Shown here: positions 32,266 through 50,626 of the stretch, piece by piece
Layout of the letters: every line of letters starts with the position of its first letter
How positions within the stretch are numbered: the stretch's first letter is position 1
Assembly (NCBI GenBank): GCA_035771165.1
Contig: JAWNZC010000352.1
Span: forward strand, 176,001 to 240,000
From: Paragorgia papillata
Lineage: Eukaryota; Cnidaria; Anthozoa; Scleralcyonacea; Coralliidae
Direction of reading: 5' to 3'
Length of the DNA: 64,000 bases
Notes under the pieces: generated by a model
What the model was told of the DNA's origin: nothing
The model's database searches: none
What the model saw: only the letters and a program-made list of their open reading frames with translations
Program-made: the position numbers and the translations under genes

Positions 32266-33050
32266 TGCGTGGTGAGCATAATCGCGTTTATTCTGTGGCA
32301 GCGTATCCTGTTTTTCTCCGCTAAACACCGGCGAGCGCATAATGAAGCGAGTACGCGCAAACTATACGTTATAATACCCAAAGAACACAATACATTTTCC
32401 TTACTCCCAGTGTGTAAATATGGTACTATCAATACTATATGTCAAACACCTCCCGCTGAATTGCCTATTGACAATGTGACAAGATATAGAACGCTAAAAA
32501 ACCCTGAATTTTGACACCAAGGAAGTGCAAGCGTGGATTGATATATGTCACGGGATGCTTGAATAGTTGGATAGTAAAAATTGCAGTGTTTGAACACAAC
32601 AGTTTTGAAAATCACATAGTAAAGTTAGATTCTTTCAGTCTTTATCAATAGCACTAAATCTAACCATACCCATGATGATGATATGAATAGCCCTGGTGTT
32701 AACCAAACGTTAATATTGAATTATTTTATAGGCGCTGCTACACCAGACGCACATCATTTCGTCAAGTTTCCTTGGAAGACTCGTTCTAGCACACACAATT
32801 TCTGCACATAAACTAACCATAAACGAACTAAAGTTTATAGTCAGCCAGGGCAGTATTTCCGAAGCTTTGGTTTTTGACGCGTTTACGGAATAGGAGACAA
32901 AATAACGGGATTAATAGAGTTGACCACGTGGAATGGAACAAAATAATTTAACGGAGCTTATTTACGACACCTTCGTATACGTCTGGTACCCTTTCTCGAT
33001 TTCGTCACTTTCTTTACTGTAAAAATACATGTAGAAACATTTTATCTTAC

Positions 33051-33138
33051 CTAGTTTCAAGCAATCTTGAAGAATATAGTTGATAAGATGAAGTCCACAG
33101 CTTATTAGGAAGTGATCTAACTTCGCTCCTTGATCAGA
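33051..33138 (-). other. Possible isolated coding exon
   Basis: Read on the minus strand, 29 codons without stop lie between a TTTAAG acceptor-like site and a good donor (CTAGGTAAGA). The peptide SDQGAKLDHFLISCGLHLIN looks like an amphipathic helix and not like repeat translation. It could belong to the ETS gene or to an unseen gene. No partner exon was found, so this is speculative. Confidence 0.2.
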
Positions 33139-33550
33139 CTTAAACCCTTATATTGATTTCACCGAGAGGGTTAATCATTACTAACGTTCATAGGTAATTG
33201 GCAAATGGCGTATTGTCGGAAATATGTCGCGTGGGACAGCCAGTGACATTGCCAAAACGTTTTCATCACAAATATAATATAAAACACAATCCAAAGACAA
33301 ACATCTTGAAAAACCCAAGATATGGATTAAGGCAAGACAAAGATGAAACGGTATATTTCGATTTTATTTCGAAGTCATCATCACACATGCACGCTAGTAC
33401 AGTAGCCGCGCGCGCCACAGACACCGCTAGACATGTTGGCGTTTACTCAAAATTCCAAAATGACGTATATTGCCATGGCCAGGATAGCAAAGCTTGTTTT
33501 CTGAGTGGTTTCCGTTAGCGTGGCCTAATATTAGAAAAAAATGATTTACT

Positions 33551-33668
33551 TAGGCCCCGTTTCCACTAGAGCAAAATTATCCGGATTCACATTGTTTTTC
33601 ATCCTCTGCAAGGGAATAAAAAACAATGTGAATCCGGATACTTTTGCTCCAGTGTAAACGGAGCCTTG
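33551..33668. mobile_element. Small palindromic MITE, copy 2
   Basis: AGGCCCCGTTTCCACTAGAG and ATCCGGATTCACATTG at left, complementary ACAATGTGAATCCGGATACT and CAGTGTAAACGGAGCC at right. Same family as 9665-9766. Confidence 0.8.
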
Positions 33669-33839
33669 GTGTGTTGTTGTCGGGCTTCAGTAAAAGTTAT
33701 TTTCGTTCTTATTTGCTGGCAATAAGATACCATTAAAGGACTTTCACACATGAACATATCATCGTAAAAATATGTCCTGAGTGGTTCCTCTAAAATTGTT
33801 TCCAAAATGTTGTGTGCATCAACTATCATCCGAGATCAA

Positions 33840-34370
33840 GACAACTTGACATAATGTATCTTCGGTTAACCGGGATAGCCCGATAAGCCGGGATGATTTC
33901 GGGCTGAAATTCGCAATTATCAATTAAGTAAATACGTATATAAGTAAATCAGGGCAAAGTTACGCTAGTTTTATTTCAGTTTTACACTAATTAGTCTATT
34001 ATTTATTTTTTAAGCCGCTAACCCACGAAAGCGTCTTCGCGAAGACTAATTAATTTATTAAATCTTCGCTATGATCACGAAACACACAAACAACGTTTTG
34101 ATGTTCTATTTCAGTTCCTTTCAGCACTATTTATCCACACAGTCAAGCAAACGATCGCCGATCGAAGCAAGTTCAACAGTTTTTCAGCCCGGTTCAGTTG
34201 CCGGGATGAAAACGATTACAATTTTCATCCCGGTTAACCGGGCCAGCGACAACCGGATCCCGGCAAACCGAGCTAGCCTGCTTGCCATGAAATCTAAATG
34301 TTAAAAAAATATGCGTTTATATATATAAAGCGGGCTAGCCCGGTCCATGTAATCGCCCCCTTAACTTTAA
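33840..34370. mobile_element. GGGCTAGCCCGG repeat element, boundaries unclear
   Basis: CGGTTAACCGGGATAGCCCG near the left and CGGGCTAGCCCGGTCCATGT near the right, with ACCGGG/CCCGGT words in between. A related piece lies at 38755-38995 (GAGCCGGGCTAGTCCGGCTA ... GGGCTAGCCCGACTCATGTA). Non-coding. Confidence 0.5.
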
Positions 34371-36770
34371 CAGGGAATCGGACATTTTTGTGCCTACTTA
34401 TATATTTCACTCTGGCTAACGCCAGACGATTTTACTTGTCAACTGGGTTTGCCTGTTAAAGGGTATACGTCACCGTCACGAACACTGCAAAAATGTGACA
34501 AAATTCAGACGCCATATTACCATGGTAACAATATACACGTAAACTGTTTGACGCTAAAGGCTCTTTACCACTCATTGCAGAAACTAGTTCGCAGCTTGCT
34601 GCGAGTACTTGTATCTCATTAAAAAGAGTCTCATTAAAAAGAACTCACAACGAGAAAACAAGCACTGCGAGTTGTTTTTAATTATAGATGCAAATACTCT
34701 CAGCGAGCTGCGAACCATCTTGTGGCATGCGATGACTGGAAAGGTCAGAGGTCAATCGTTTCACCGAATCAAATACCTTAATATTTGTATCGAAAATGCC
34801 ATTTGTTTAAATTAGACAAGATTTTTAGTTACAAAAACACAGCTATCTGCTAAACTATTTTTTTCTTGAAATATTGTCAATGAGTTTACACTATACTGTT
34901 TAGTTTAAGAAAATGAAGAAAAACGTTTGACGTCGACTTAATTTAATACGTCGGCACAATGAAATGTGGGTGTGGCAGGAGATAAATAATAAATTAATTA
35001 ATAATTAGTTAAATATATAATTACTCACCATTGTGAATCTCTGACCAAGGGGTGGTAGGTTAGGATAGAATTTCTAAGAGCTGGGAAACGTCGTCCGTGT
35101 TACCTCTAACCAAGCAAGTCCACTAATGCTGACTGGTGCTCAGAATCAGCATCTATATTCTCCTTAATATATCTGCCTGCCAATCATATACGTTCATTGC
35201 CTACTGGGAAGTTGGGAACGTTCTATGATATCACTAACCCTCCCTTGCTTAGGTCCTACAACCCCCTTCCCACACTCTTCTTTCCACTCTCTACCCCCCT
35301 CCCCCCCTATCTGATACCCAGGTTTCCAAAATCATCAAACCAAAAATTAAATATAAAAAAATTGATGTGGTTATATACCTGAATGGTATAATACCTACAC
35401 TCGAGCCTTATGAAAACCTGCATGTAGAATATATTATCTCTAGTCGTTATTCTTCACGCTACTAAAATGAAATAAAAACCGGGGTTAATGAATAATGGAA
35501 TAAATCAAGTTATATTTAAAACGGAGAAACCAGGAGATCTAGAGTATTTGTAAATAAATATCTGAAACTCTAGCATAAAACACAAAACAAAGTTATATAT
35601 ACATATATATATAAAATCTCACGTTTCGTTGCTTTGCGCAACATTGGATCATAATATATTTTAATTTGTTACTCTATGCCTAGATTTTCTTCAAGGTTTC
35701 CTGCACCTGGTCACTAGATTGAGTTTTCCCTGGGTTTTTTTAAGTAATCATTATTCGACTCATTAATTTATAAGGAAAATTTAAGGCAAATTAACGTTTA
35801 ATCTGCAGCTGCTAGCATCTGCATGTAAATCCTAATATTTAAAACATGAATGTTGCATATCAAACTTTACACGCACATATCATGCAGTGGCTCGAAATGA
35901 GTTCAGGTTTTCTCAGTTAAAATGACAATGTTTCAGTGTCAGTTTTACCTTTTCTGCGACTTCTAAACAAAGTATTTAAGATATAACTCAGCGTTGAATT
36001 AATAAAAAACAATATTCGCGTAGTGAACTGTATGGGATTCATTTACATAAAGCCTTCGGCTATAGCTCGCAGCCGTTGTATATGAAATGTTCATACGTTC
36101 ATGCAGTTCTGTCGCTCGTGTTGTACGTATTCATTATTTGTTTACGGCATGGGCATTTCACAATTATTTTAACGCCGGTTGCATATACTTTAGTGATTTC
36201 TTTGAATTTAACGTTTACTGTAGTTAAAACTATCAAAATTGCTCGGTAGCGTCCGTAGATTATTGCGTGTTCAACTTAAATAGTAATAATGAAATTAAAA
36301 GGTGCAGAATATGGTGCTTCCTGTTGATTTCTTTGTTAGTCTCGCTACGAACCGCGCACGTGGACCGCGTGTTATCCAGTGCGTGCGTGCGCGTGTCAGT
36401 CGAGAGCTGCAGCATGGCTAAAAGACTAGTACAATTTACGTTCTGATCTTTACGCTCATTAATTGCCGACAGTGGGTTTAAAATTGTATAGCGTTGGCTA
36501 GAGACTAGAGTATATCAGTTCGCACTTCACCGCGAGTACTAGTAAATATTTATAGTCTGTCAGGCTGTCAGCACATACGAACGGTCCGAATGGAGTGCAA
36601 TACGAAGGTCGAGTGAAGATCCTATGGGTACGAGATTGCTGATAGCAATGTTGCGTGCGGTAGCGTGCATGGAGAGCGTTGCGTGTTATGGTTATATTAA
36701 TTCAATTATAGAAGGTGAAGACATGTTTCAATTTCCTTTTCCTTATTATATATACTTATATATAGGTGTT
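34371..36770. other. Intergenic, no supported gene
   Basis: Contains CTCTGGCTAACGCCAGACGA at about 34411, a small repeat that also occurs near 24350, 48418 and 50700 (TCTGTCTAACGCCAGA-like). On the minus strand a donor-like ATGGTGAGTAAT at about 35025-35036 might end a first exon, but the sequence before it is C/T-poor and unconvincing. Otherwise nothing. Confidence 0.35.
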
Positions 36771-36930
36771 ATAATCACGAAGGGAAAACAGCAGAAACAT
36801 GGTTGAATTAGCACCTTCGCTAGAACTCTCCACGAGTTATAGAATGGTGTATGTGCAAATGTGCATGAAATAATCTCGTGATATATAAAACGCCTCGATT
36901 GAGGATGAGCACTTTAGGCAGTGTGATAAT

Positions 36931-36958
36931 CAGGGGCGTAGGGTGCGGGGGTGTGTGT

Positions 36959-37012
<54 letters not shown>

Positions 37013-37989
37013 GTTACACCCCACCCCCCCCACTTTTTACTGAACTAGTCGGTAAAACGCGGAGTCGGTCGGTAATGACTGGAGCCGTCGGTAAAACCGA
37101 TCGCTTAAACTGGAAGTTTGAAAACCTTGTGATAAATAGACCTGTCGGCTATCGGTAAACTGTTCGTCTACATTAAAATTGGTTGTCGGTAAAAATGACT
37201 TTTAGTCACAGTTTAAAGTTTTCCAGTTGTAAAAATGTTTGATTTAATTAATGTGCAAGTTCCGCCACGGCAGGCGTGGGAATGTGGGATTAGCCTGCGT
37301 GCAGACGCTTGTATTTCTGGTGAATGAAATCGAGACCACGCGGAAAATCTTTATTTCCGGTTCACGTGTAATTTTCACACGATAAAACTTTACATCTTGT
37401 TATTAGTTGCTAGTTGTCAATTGTTACTCCAGTTTCCCACGCACGGTGTCAGATTCATCAGACATCTCACATCAGGTTTAGAGGACAGAGGTTTTAAACG
37501 AATTTATTCAAAAGTAAACTCTGCGGATTACACTGTTACTAGTTCAGTCAAAATGCCTCCAAAGGAGCGCAAAAACCGATACAAAACCCAAAAAAAATGA
37601 AAGTTAAAATTTAAAACGATAATGCATGCAGCATGCGCGTTTTGTACTTTTTTTATGATTTACTACACTGTCTTGTGATTGAAAATACAGTGCATTGTAT
37701 TTGTAGATTTACAATGACTAACTGTTATACTTATAGAATTATAGCGGAGTTATAGGATCGCAAGTTGCAACCAACGATACACTTATTTAGTGATATGCAT
37801 GTAATTATGATAAAGGTGTTTTTATGTGGAAAATAAACATCAAAACATGAAGCTATAACGGTGGATTTCGTATGTATATATAACCTCGTGCCTAGATACT
37901 TTTCTCTGGAGGAGCGTCCACGGCCACGTGTTCGTCGGTAAAACTTAGACGTTACACCCCCCAGTCAAAATGGTCACGCTGCGCCCCTG
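36931..37989. mobile_element. Non-autonomous hAT-like element 1, with poly-G tract
   Basis: Terminal inverted repeats CAGGGGCGTAGGGTG / CACGCTGCGCCCCTG, flanked by a perfect 8-bp target duplication GTGATAAT (36923-36930 and 37990-37997), the hAT hallmark. It is 1059 bases long with no transposase. A run of about 50 consecutive G (36959-37011) lies just inside the left end. Repeated GTCGGTAAAA words fill the left half. Confidence 0.9.
36959..37011 (+). repeat. Homopolymeric G tract (about 50 G)
   Basis: An uninterrupted G run followed by TGTTACACCCCACC. It makes the apparent polyglycine frame there meaningless. Such a tract readily forms G-quadruplexes and its exact length in an assembly is uncertain. 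Confidence 0.9.
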
Positions 37990-38104
37990 GTGATAATCAC
38001 GAAGGGAAAACAGCAGAAACATGGTTGAATTAGCATCTTCGCTAGAACTCTCCACGAGTTATAGAATGGTGTATGTTTTTTAATGTGCATGAAATAATGT
38101 CGTG

Positions 38105-38584
38105 CAGAGTCGGACTGGCTTCGTATTAGGGGCGGTGCCACTAGGGAGAGGAGCGCAGTTAAAGAAAGAAATTAATAAATAATGACATTGGCCTACTAAT
38201 GTGCATTACAGACAAATTTTCCCACAAGCCTCTGTAAATAGAAAGATTTCAAAATTGGTGATTGTTGTTGCCATTGTTCTCCCATGTATGATTAACTCAC
38301 AGAAACTGATAACAACGACACGAAAGTGGTCGACAGGCCTAATTACTATTTGCCGGACTAAAATATATCTTACGGAACAGCAACTCTCTTGTCTATATAC
38401 CCCTCGCTACCACACACAACACGAATTTAAGAAAGCAGAATATTATTCAGTAACAAACTACATGCAATGGGCAGCCATATTAATTATTTTATATCTCAGT
38501 TTAGCAAATATAGTTCATGGGGCGCAGTTGAGGTATTCTAAAGGGGGCGCGTGTGCCATTGGCACATAGGCCAGTCCAAGCCTG
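38105..38584. mobile_element. Non-autonomous hAT-like element 2
   Basis: Ends CAGAGTCGGACTGGC / GCCAGTCCAAGCCTG. The 8-bp target duplication ATGTCGTG (38097-38104) versus ATCTCGTG (38585-38592) shows one mismatch. The undisrupted copy at 36771-36922 reads ATCTCGTG at the corresponding place, confirming the empty-site sequence. It is 480 bases long. The 122-codon frame inside is incidental. Confidence 0.9.
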
Positions 38585-38634
38585 ATCTCGTGATGTATAA
38601 AACGCCTCGATTGAGGATGAGCACTTTAGGCAGA

Positions 38635-40039
38635 GTGTTTTTTCCTAATTAGATTTCATAATTGAACTGAATTGATTCTAGCAAGGTTTGATTTTGCAGC
38701 TTCGGAAACCCCGCTGACTAATCTACAACACGGAATCCTTCGAAGGCCAGGCAAAATAAATATGGTAATATTTATGGTGAGCCGGGCTAGTCCGGCTAAC
38801 GGGACTGACTCGTGTCACGAAATTCTTTCCTCGACCACAAAAGGAGATTTGAATTAATGTTAAGATTCATTTACATCTAAACTAAACCAATTCTTTGTAA
38901 ATTTAGTTTATGCAAGTTTCATAACCACAGTACGATCCTAATCATGCAATCACGCTAGCCCACGGCCACGGGCTAGCCCGACTCATGTAAACAGACCCTT
39001 CATGTTTGAATATAGCGTTAGGATTTAAAACAATAGACACTTCCAGAACGGTTTGCTTCAATGGCTATGAAACAATGGCACGAACTCGAGGTTGGCAATG
39101 AAATCGTAATACAGTGACATGATAAGTTGTACGTATAGGCCGTATAGCACTCTAAAGCACTCTAAAGCAGTGTAATTAATTTTAAAGCAGCCTAAAGCAC
39201 CTCTGAGGACATAATATGTCAGGACCTTATTGCTGCCGTAGGCAGCACACTAATCTTGACATGGGTTACCTATGTCTCGTGCCCAGACCTCTTACTGGAC
39301 CTATGTATAGTCAACGAGATCTCGATATATGTGAAAATTTCCTGGATGTTAAGTTTTATGACGTTTTGTGACGTAGTTTAGTTTGAACGAGATTGTTTAC
39401 ATTCCATACTCCAGAGGGTTATTCGTTTTCACGGAAGTTGTACGGAATTAATGTTCGGAACTTCTCAACGCCACCACGAATATGGTATTTTCTGAACTCG
39501 CAACGCCATGAGGTGAGTGAGTGAGCGTCTGTGAGCTGTGCCAATAAGTTCTCGAACGATCTGTCCTGCCAGTCGGGAATTTCAATTCATTTCATTGAGG
39601 AGATATTCTGTTTTCAAGGTAAGACGACTAAGATAGTTCTGTGTACTTAGTTTTTCTTGTTTGTCCCGTCTTTAAAGGCTCACTTAAAACGGCATTTGGC
39701 TATTAAAGATCAAATTGTTTTGTTTGTGAATACGATTTACCTTCTATTTTAATAGGTGTATATTGGTGTGAGTTCAATTTTCTCACAGGAGCCATTGTGT
39801 TCGCGCTGATCAGTATTCCGATCAGACATTATCTGCGTGTGGGTATCACGCAACTCAAATCAAACGAAGCCATTGTGCTCGTCAAAATCAAACCTAGCGA
39901 AGTCGTGGTGCTCGCTAAAAACAAACCTAGCGAAGTCGTGGTGCTCGCTAAAAACAATACACAAACGAAGGCATAATTTGTGCCTGTTGACTGTTGACAA
40001 CATAAAAACCTTTAAAATATAACTCAACATTTTGCCTAA
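38635..40039. other. Region upstream of the 2A-containing gene
   Basis: Contains a GGGCTAGCCCG repeat (38755-38995), and three copies of a 33-bp tandem repeat at about 39860-39960 (unit AACCTAGCGAAGTCGTGGTG plus CTCGCTAAAAACA) directly before the 2A gene. The repeat stays open in frame (NLAKSWCSLKT repeated), but a stop separates it from the next ORF. No other gene. Confidence 0.45.
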
Positions 40040-41085
40040 ATGGGAGTGACAATTGAGCAATATCGTGCCCGAATTGGTTCACACAATAATGTAAGAGTCA
40101 AACAGGATTCAACACCACTCGAAGATATAAACATTTGTGGAACAATGTTGATGTTATTTCAGCTGGTAATAAAAATTATGGTATTACTAATATTGGTGCG
40201 AATATTTTACCTGAGTGTATTTTTATATTTGCCAACAAAGAGGTTGACAGAGCAATATGAAAGTTTGAGCGAAGTGATAGTGTCGTTCACTCAAATGTCA
40301 TGTTACAATGTGTATGTTCCACTGTTGTTGAGAATGGCAAATGATGTTGAAGAAAATCCTGGACCCACAGTATATGATGTTGTGGACCCAAATAGAACAA
40401 TATGTGCTGATTTTAGCCAAGGCAATACCAGAAAGTTTAAACAAAATGCTGGTAAACAATGTGTAGCCATGTCTTTGACTGCAATAATACATAATCAAAT
40501 GACAAACATTAATTAATGCATGGGATTCATCATTCCTAAATGTAATATTATGTGATGGAAATAGCCTTTATACTTGTATAAGCAATTCTATTAATAAAAC
40601 CTTCTTGCTTTTAACTGATGTGCCAGAAATGGTTTCAGTTTCTGATAAAATGTATTCTTTGCAATACAGTGACCCATTTGCTGGTGATTTGTTTATGGCA
40701 ACTAACAATCTACCTTATTATTCTTTGGAGAATGCACTCAATTAATAGTCTATTTTTGGATTCTCAGTTAAATTATCAACATTGCCTGTTGACTGTTGAT
40801 TGCAACACTGTTGCAATTTTTAAGACTTCTGAAGAAAACTTTAAAGTTTTTGACTCTCATTCAAGAGATTCATATGGCATACCACACCCATTTGGAAAAT
40901 GTGTACTAATTTCTATTGAAAGTATAAATAACCTGGTGATTTATTTCCAAAATACTGTACCTCGAGGGAATGTAACACCCTTTGAAGTCAAAGGTGTGGC
41001 TGTTCAGTTAATAATTACAACCTTCTGTACTATAAAGTCTCAAATCAAGTTTCCAAATAATTTATACAATTGCACAAAACAATAA
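40040..41085 (+). pseudogene. Decayed gene: membrane segment, 2A-like peptide, cysteine-protease-like domain
   Basis: Three successive frames (40040-40516, about 40518-40741, and about 40745-41085) continue one another, so at least two frameshifts break the gene. The first 60 residues have no motif; a hydrophobic stretch (MLMLFQLVIKIMVLLILVRI) follows. At 40343-40366 lies DVEENPGP, a perfect 2A ribosome-skipping signature, which would separate the N-terminal part from the rest. Downstream comes a QC motif (GKQCVAM; Cys codon 40460-40462) and, in the third frame, FDSHSRDSYGIP (His codon 40858-40860). These resemble the Cys and His blocks of peptidase C76/OTU-like proteases that occur in large transposons and DNA-virus-like elements. 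Probably a transposon-borne gene, now inactive. The assignment of the protease class is from memory and tentative. Confidence 0.55.
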
Positions 41086-42640
41086 AAGCATTTCATATCG
41101 CGCTATAACCTCTTGCATTTTTAAACGCAGATAGTTAAACATGGATAGTGTTTGTATGCGGACGGATATTTTACTGTCTGGGGACACACTTCGCTAGCGA
41201 ATAATGTCAGTGGGAACACTATCCGCTGGGACACCGGAATCAGTTACGAGGCATTATCGCTGTCATAGAAGTTCACAATCACATCTCCATTCACCCTTTC
41301 CAATCCGTTCCAATACTTCCAACGCACTCACACAGCCTTCGAGGTAGCGCTACTTGCTCGTACCTTATATCAGGGTTCTGCTCGCACGACACTAAAGTCG
41401 AAAGACAACTTTGAAATGCAATCAAGTGCACATTTTCGGCCGCTCCACTCACTGTCACTTCAATAACTTTATATACCCACCAAATGCAAACCAAACATCA
41501 ACAACATGTACAACATGCCACATGGTCACAATGTATGCACCACACTCTGTATGCAGTCAAAAACCTTGCCGATTATATTCAGCTGCATTTCGCATATATG
41601 CTGCATTTTCCAATTAAAACAATTGAAAAAATGCGTACACAGCGTACACTATGTTATATTAATAATTATATTTGGCATTTACACTCGTTGTAAATAGATT
41701 AAAGTCAAAGCTATGGCCTTGTATGGGTACGAAATTCCAGTGTTGTAAAGATAAACATTGTAAGACCCAACACTATGTTAGCCTGATTAACATGTCCGTT
41801 ACAATTTATACAATCTGAATCAACCCCAGGGTTCACCTTTGAATTTTTTTTCCCAATATATGCCTATACCCTGCATGTGTCTATTACAACTAATATAAAC
41901 CTAAAATAGGTCAATTTATGCGCATTCTGTTCATTTATGCCCATTCTGTCAATTTATGCCCATTCTCCTCCTTTCAGGCAGCACTTCCTTGCGATAGTAA
42001 TTTCTAGTAATAGGCATACATGAAGTAGCAACCGCCGTATATACGTGTAGTGCATGTGCTACGTGTTGTGATTTAATATGATTAACTAATTATGGAAACG
42101 GACACGATTAAGGATTATGGTGTGATTTCTAATTAAGTAATAGATACAGGTTTTCAGTTTGTAGACAAGCTTTCTAGTTGAGTTTAGATCTTACGAGCGA
42201 GAGGATTAAATACTAAGTGATTGTTGAATAAAAGTTAAGACACAATACTACGTTTGCGAGCTTGGTCGGTAATGTACCAGACGTTCGGTGGACGTTCGTC
42301 AAGCTCAATTACTCAGAAAACCCCAGACTAGGGTTCGAACCTGAAACCTTCTAATGGTCTTAATATATTCGTAATACATACGTAATACAATCGTAATACC
42401 TTCCCTATTATCCTTCATATTCAACTTCGATTTCAAACCACTGTTCGCGCCCATTGAAGCAAATTCGGGAAGTGTCTTTTGAAGCATGTAATATTATAAA
42501 AACCATACAAGGCAAACATGTGGATGATGTTGACTTTAATTATGACATTCTCCTTTTGAACGCCTAAATTAGGACTACGCTGCGGTATTTTTAGTAACAA
42601 ATCTTTAAAACTCTTCATAACTAAAACTATACATAACGTT
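41086..42640. other. Intergenic, no supported gene
   Basis: Short overlapping frames at 41411-41697 look like chance. 41915-41965 has tandem TTTATGCCCATTCTG words. An 82-codon minus-strand frame at 42681-42433 overlaps the end of the large secreted-protein gene in another frame and includes a hydrophobic stretch, but phase analysis favours the other frame. Confidence 0.35.
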
Positions 42641-42644
42641 ATAA

Positions 42645-50626
<7,982 letters not shown>

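Larger units (their letters stand above)
29881..33050. other. Repeat-rich intergenic or long intron, no supported gene
   Basis: No convincing coding sequence. Contains the MITEs listed separately at 30530, 30751 and 32050, a G-run near 31288-31299, and several short frames (31034-31428, 32217-32514) that overlap on both strands without domain signals. Confidence 0.4.
36771..38634. repeat. Tandem duplication of a 160-bp host segment, split by two insertions
   Basis: A segment beginning ATAATCACGAAGGGAAAACA and ending GAGCACTTTAGGCAG occurs at 36771-36922. It occurs again from about 37993, where it is interrupted at 38104 and continues at 38593-38634. The first hAT-like element sits at the junction of the copies and the second inside the second copy. 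This order lets the events be dated relative to each other: duplication first, insertions later. Confidence 0.8.

Noticed and set aside
33198..33518. 106-codon plus-strand frame
   Set aside because: No motif, uneven composition and MITE remnants beside it; no splice or homology support.
36943..37158. Polyglycine frame
   Set aside because: Encoded by a 50-G homopolymer within an hAT-like element; no support as a protein.
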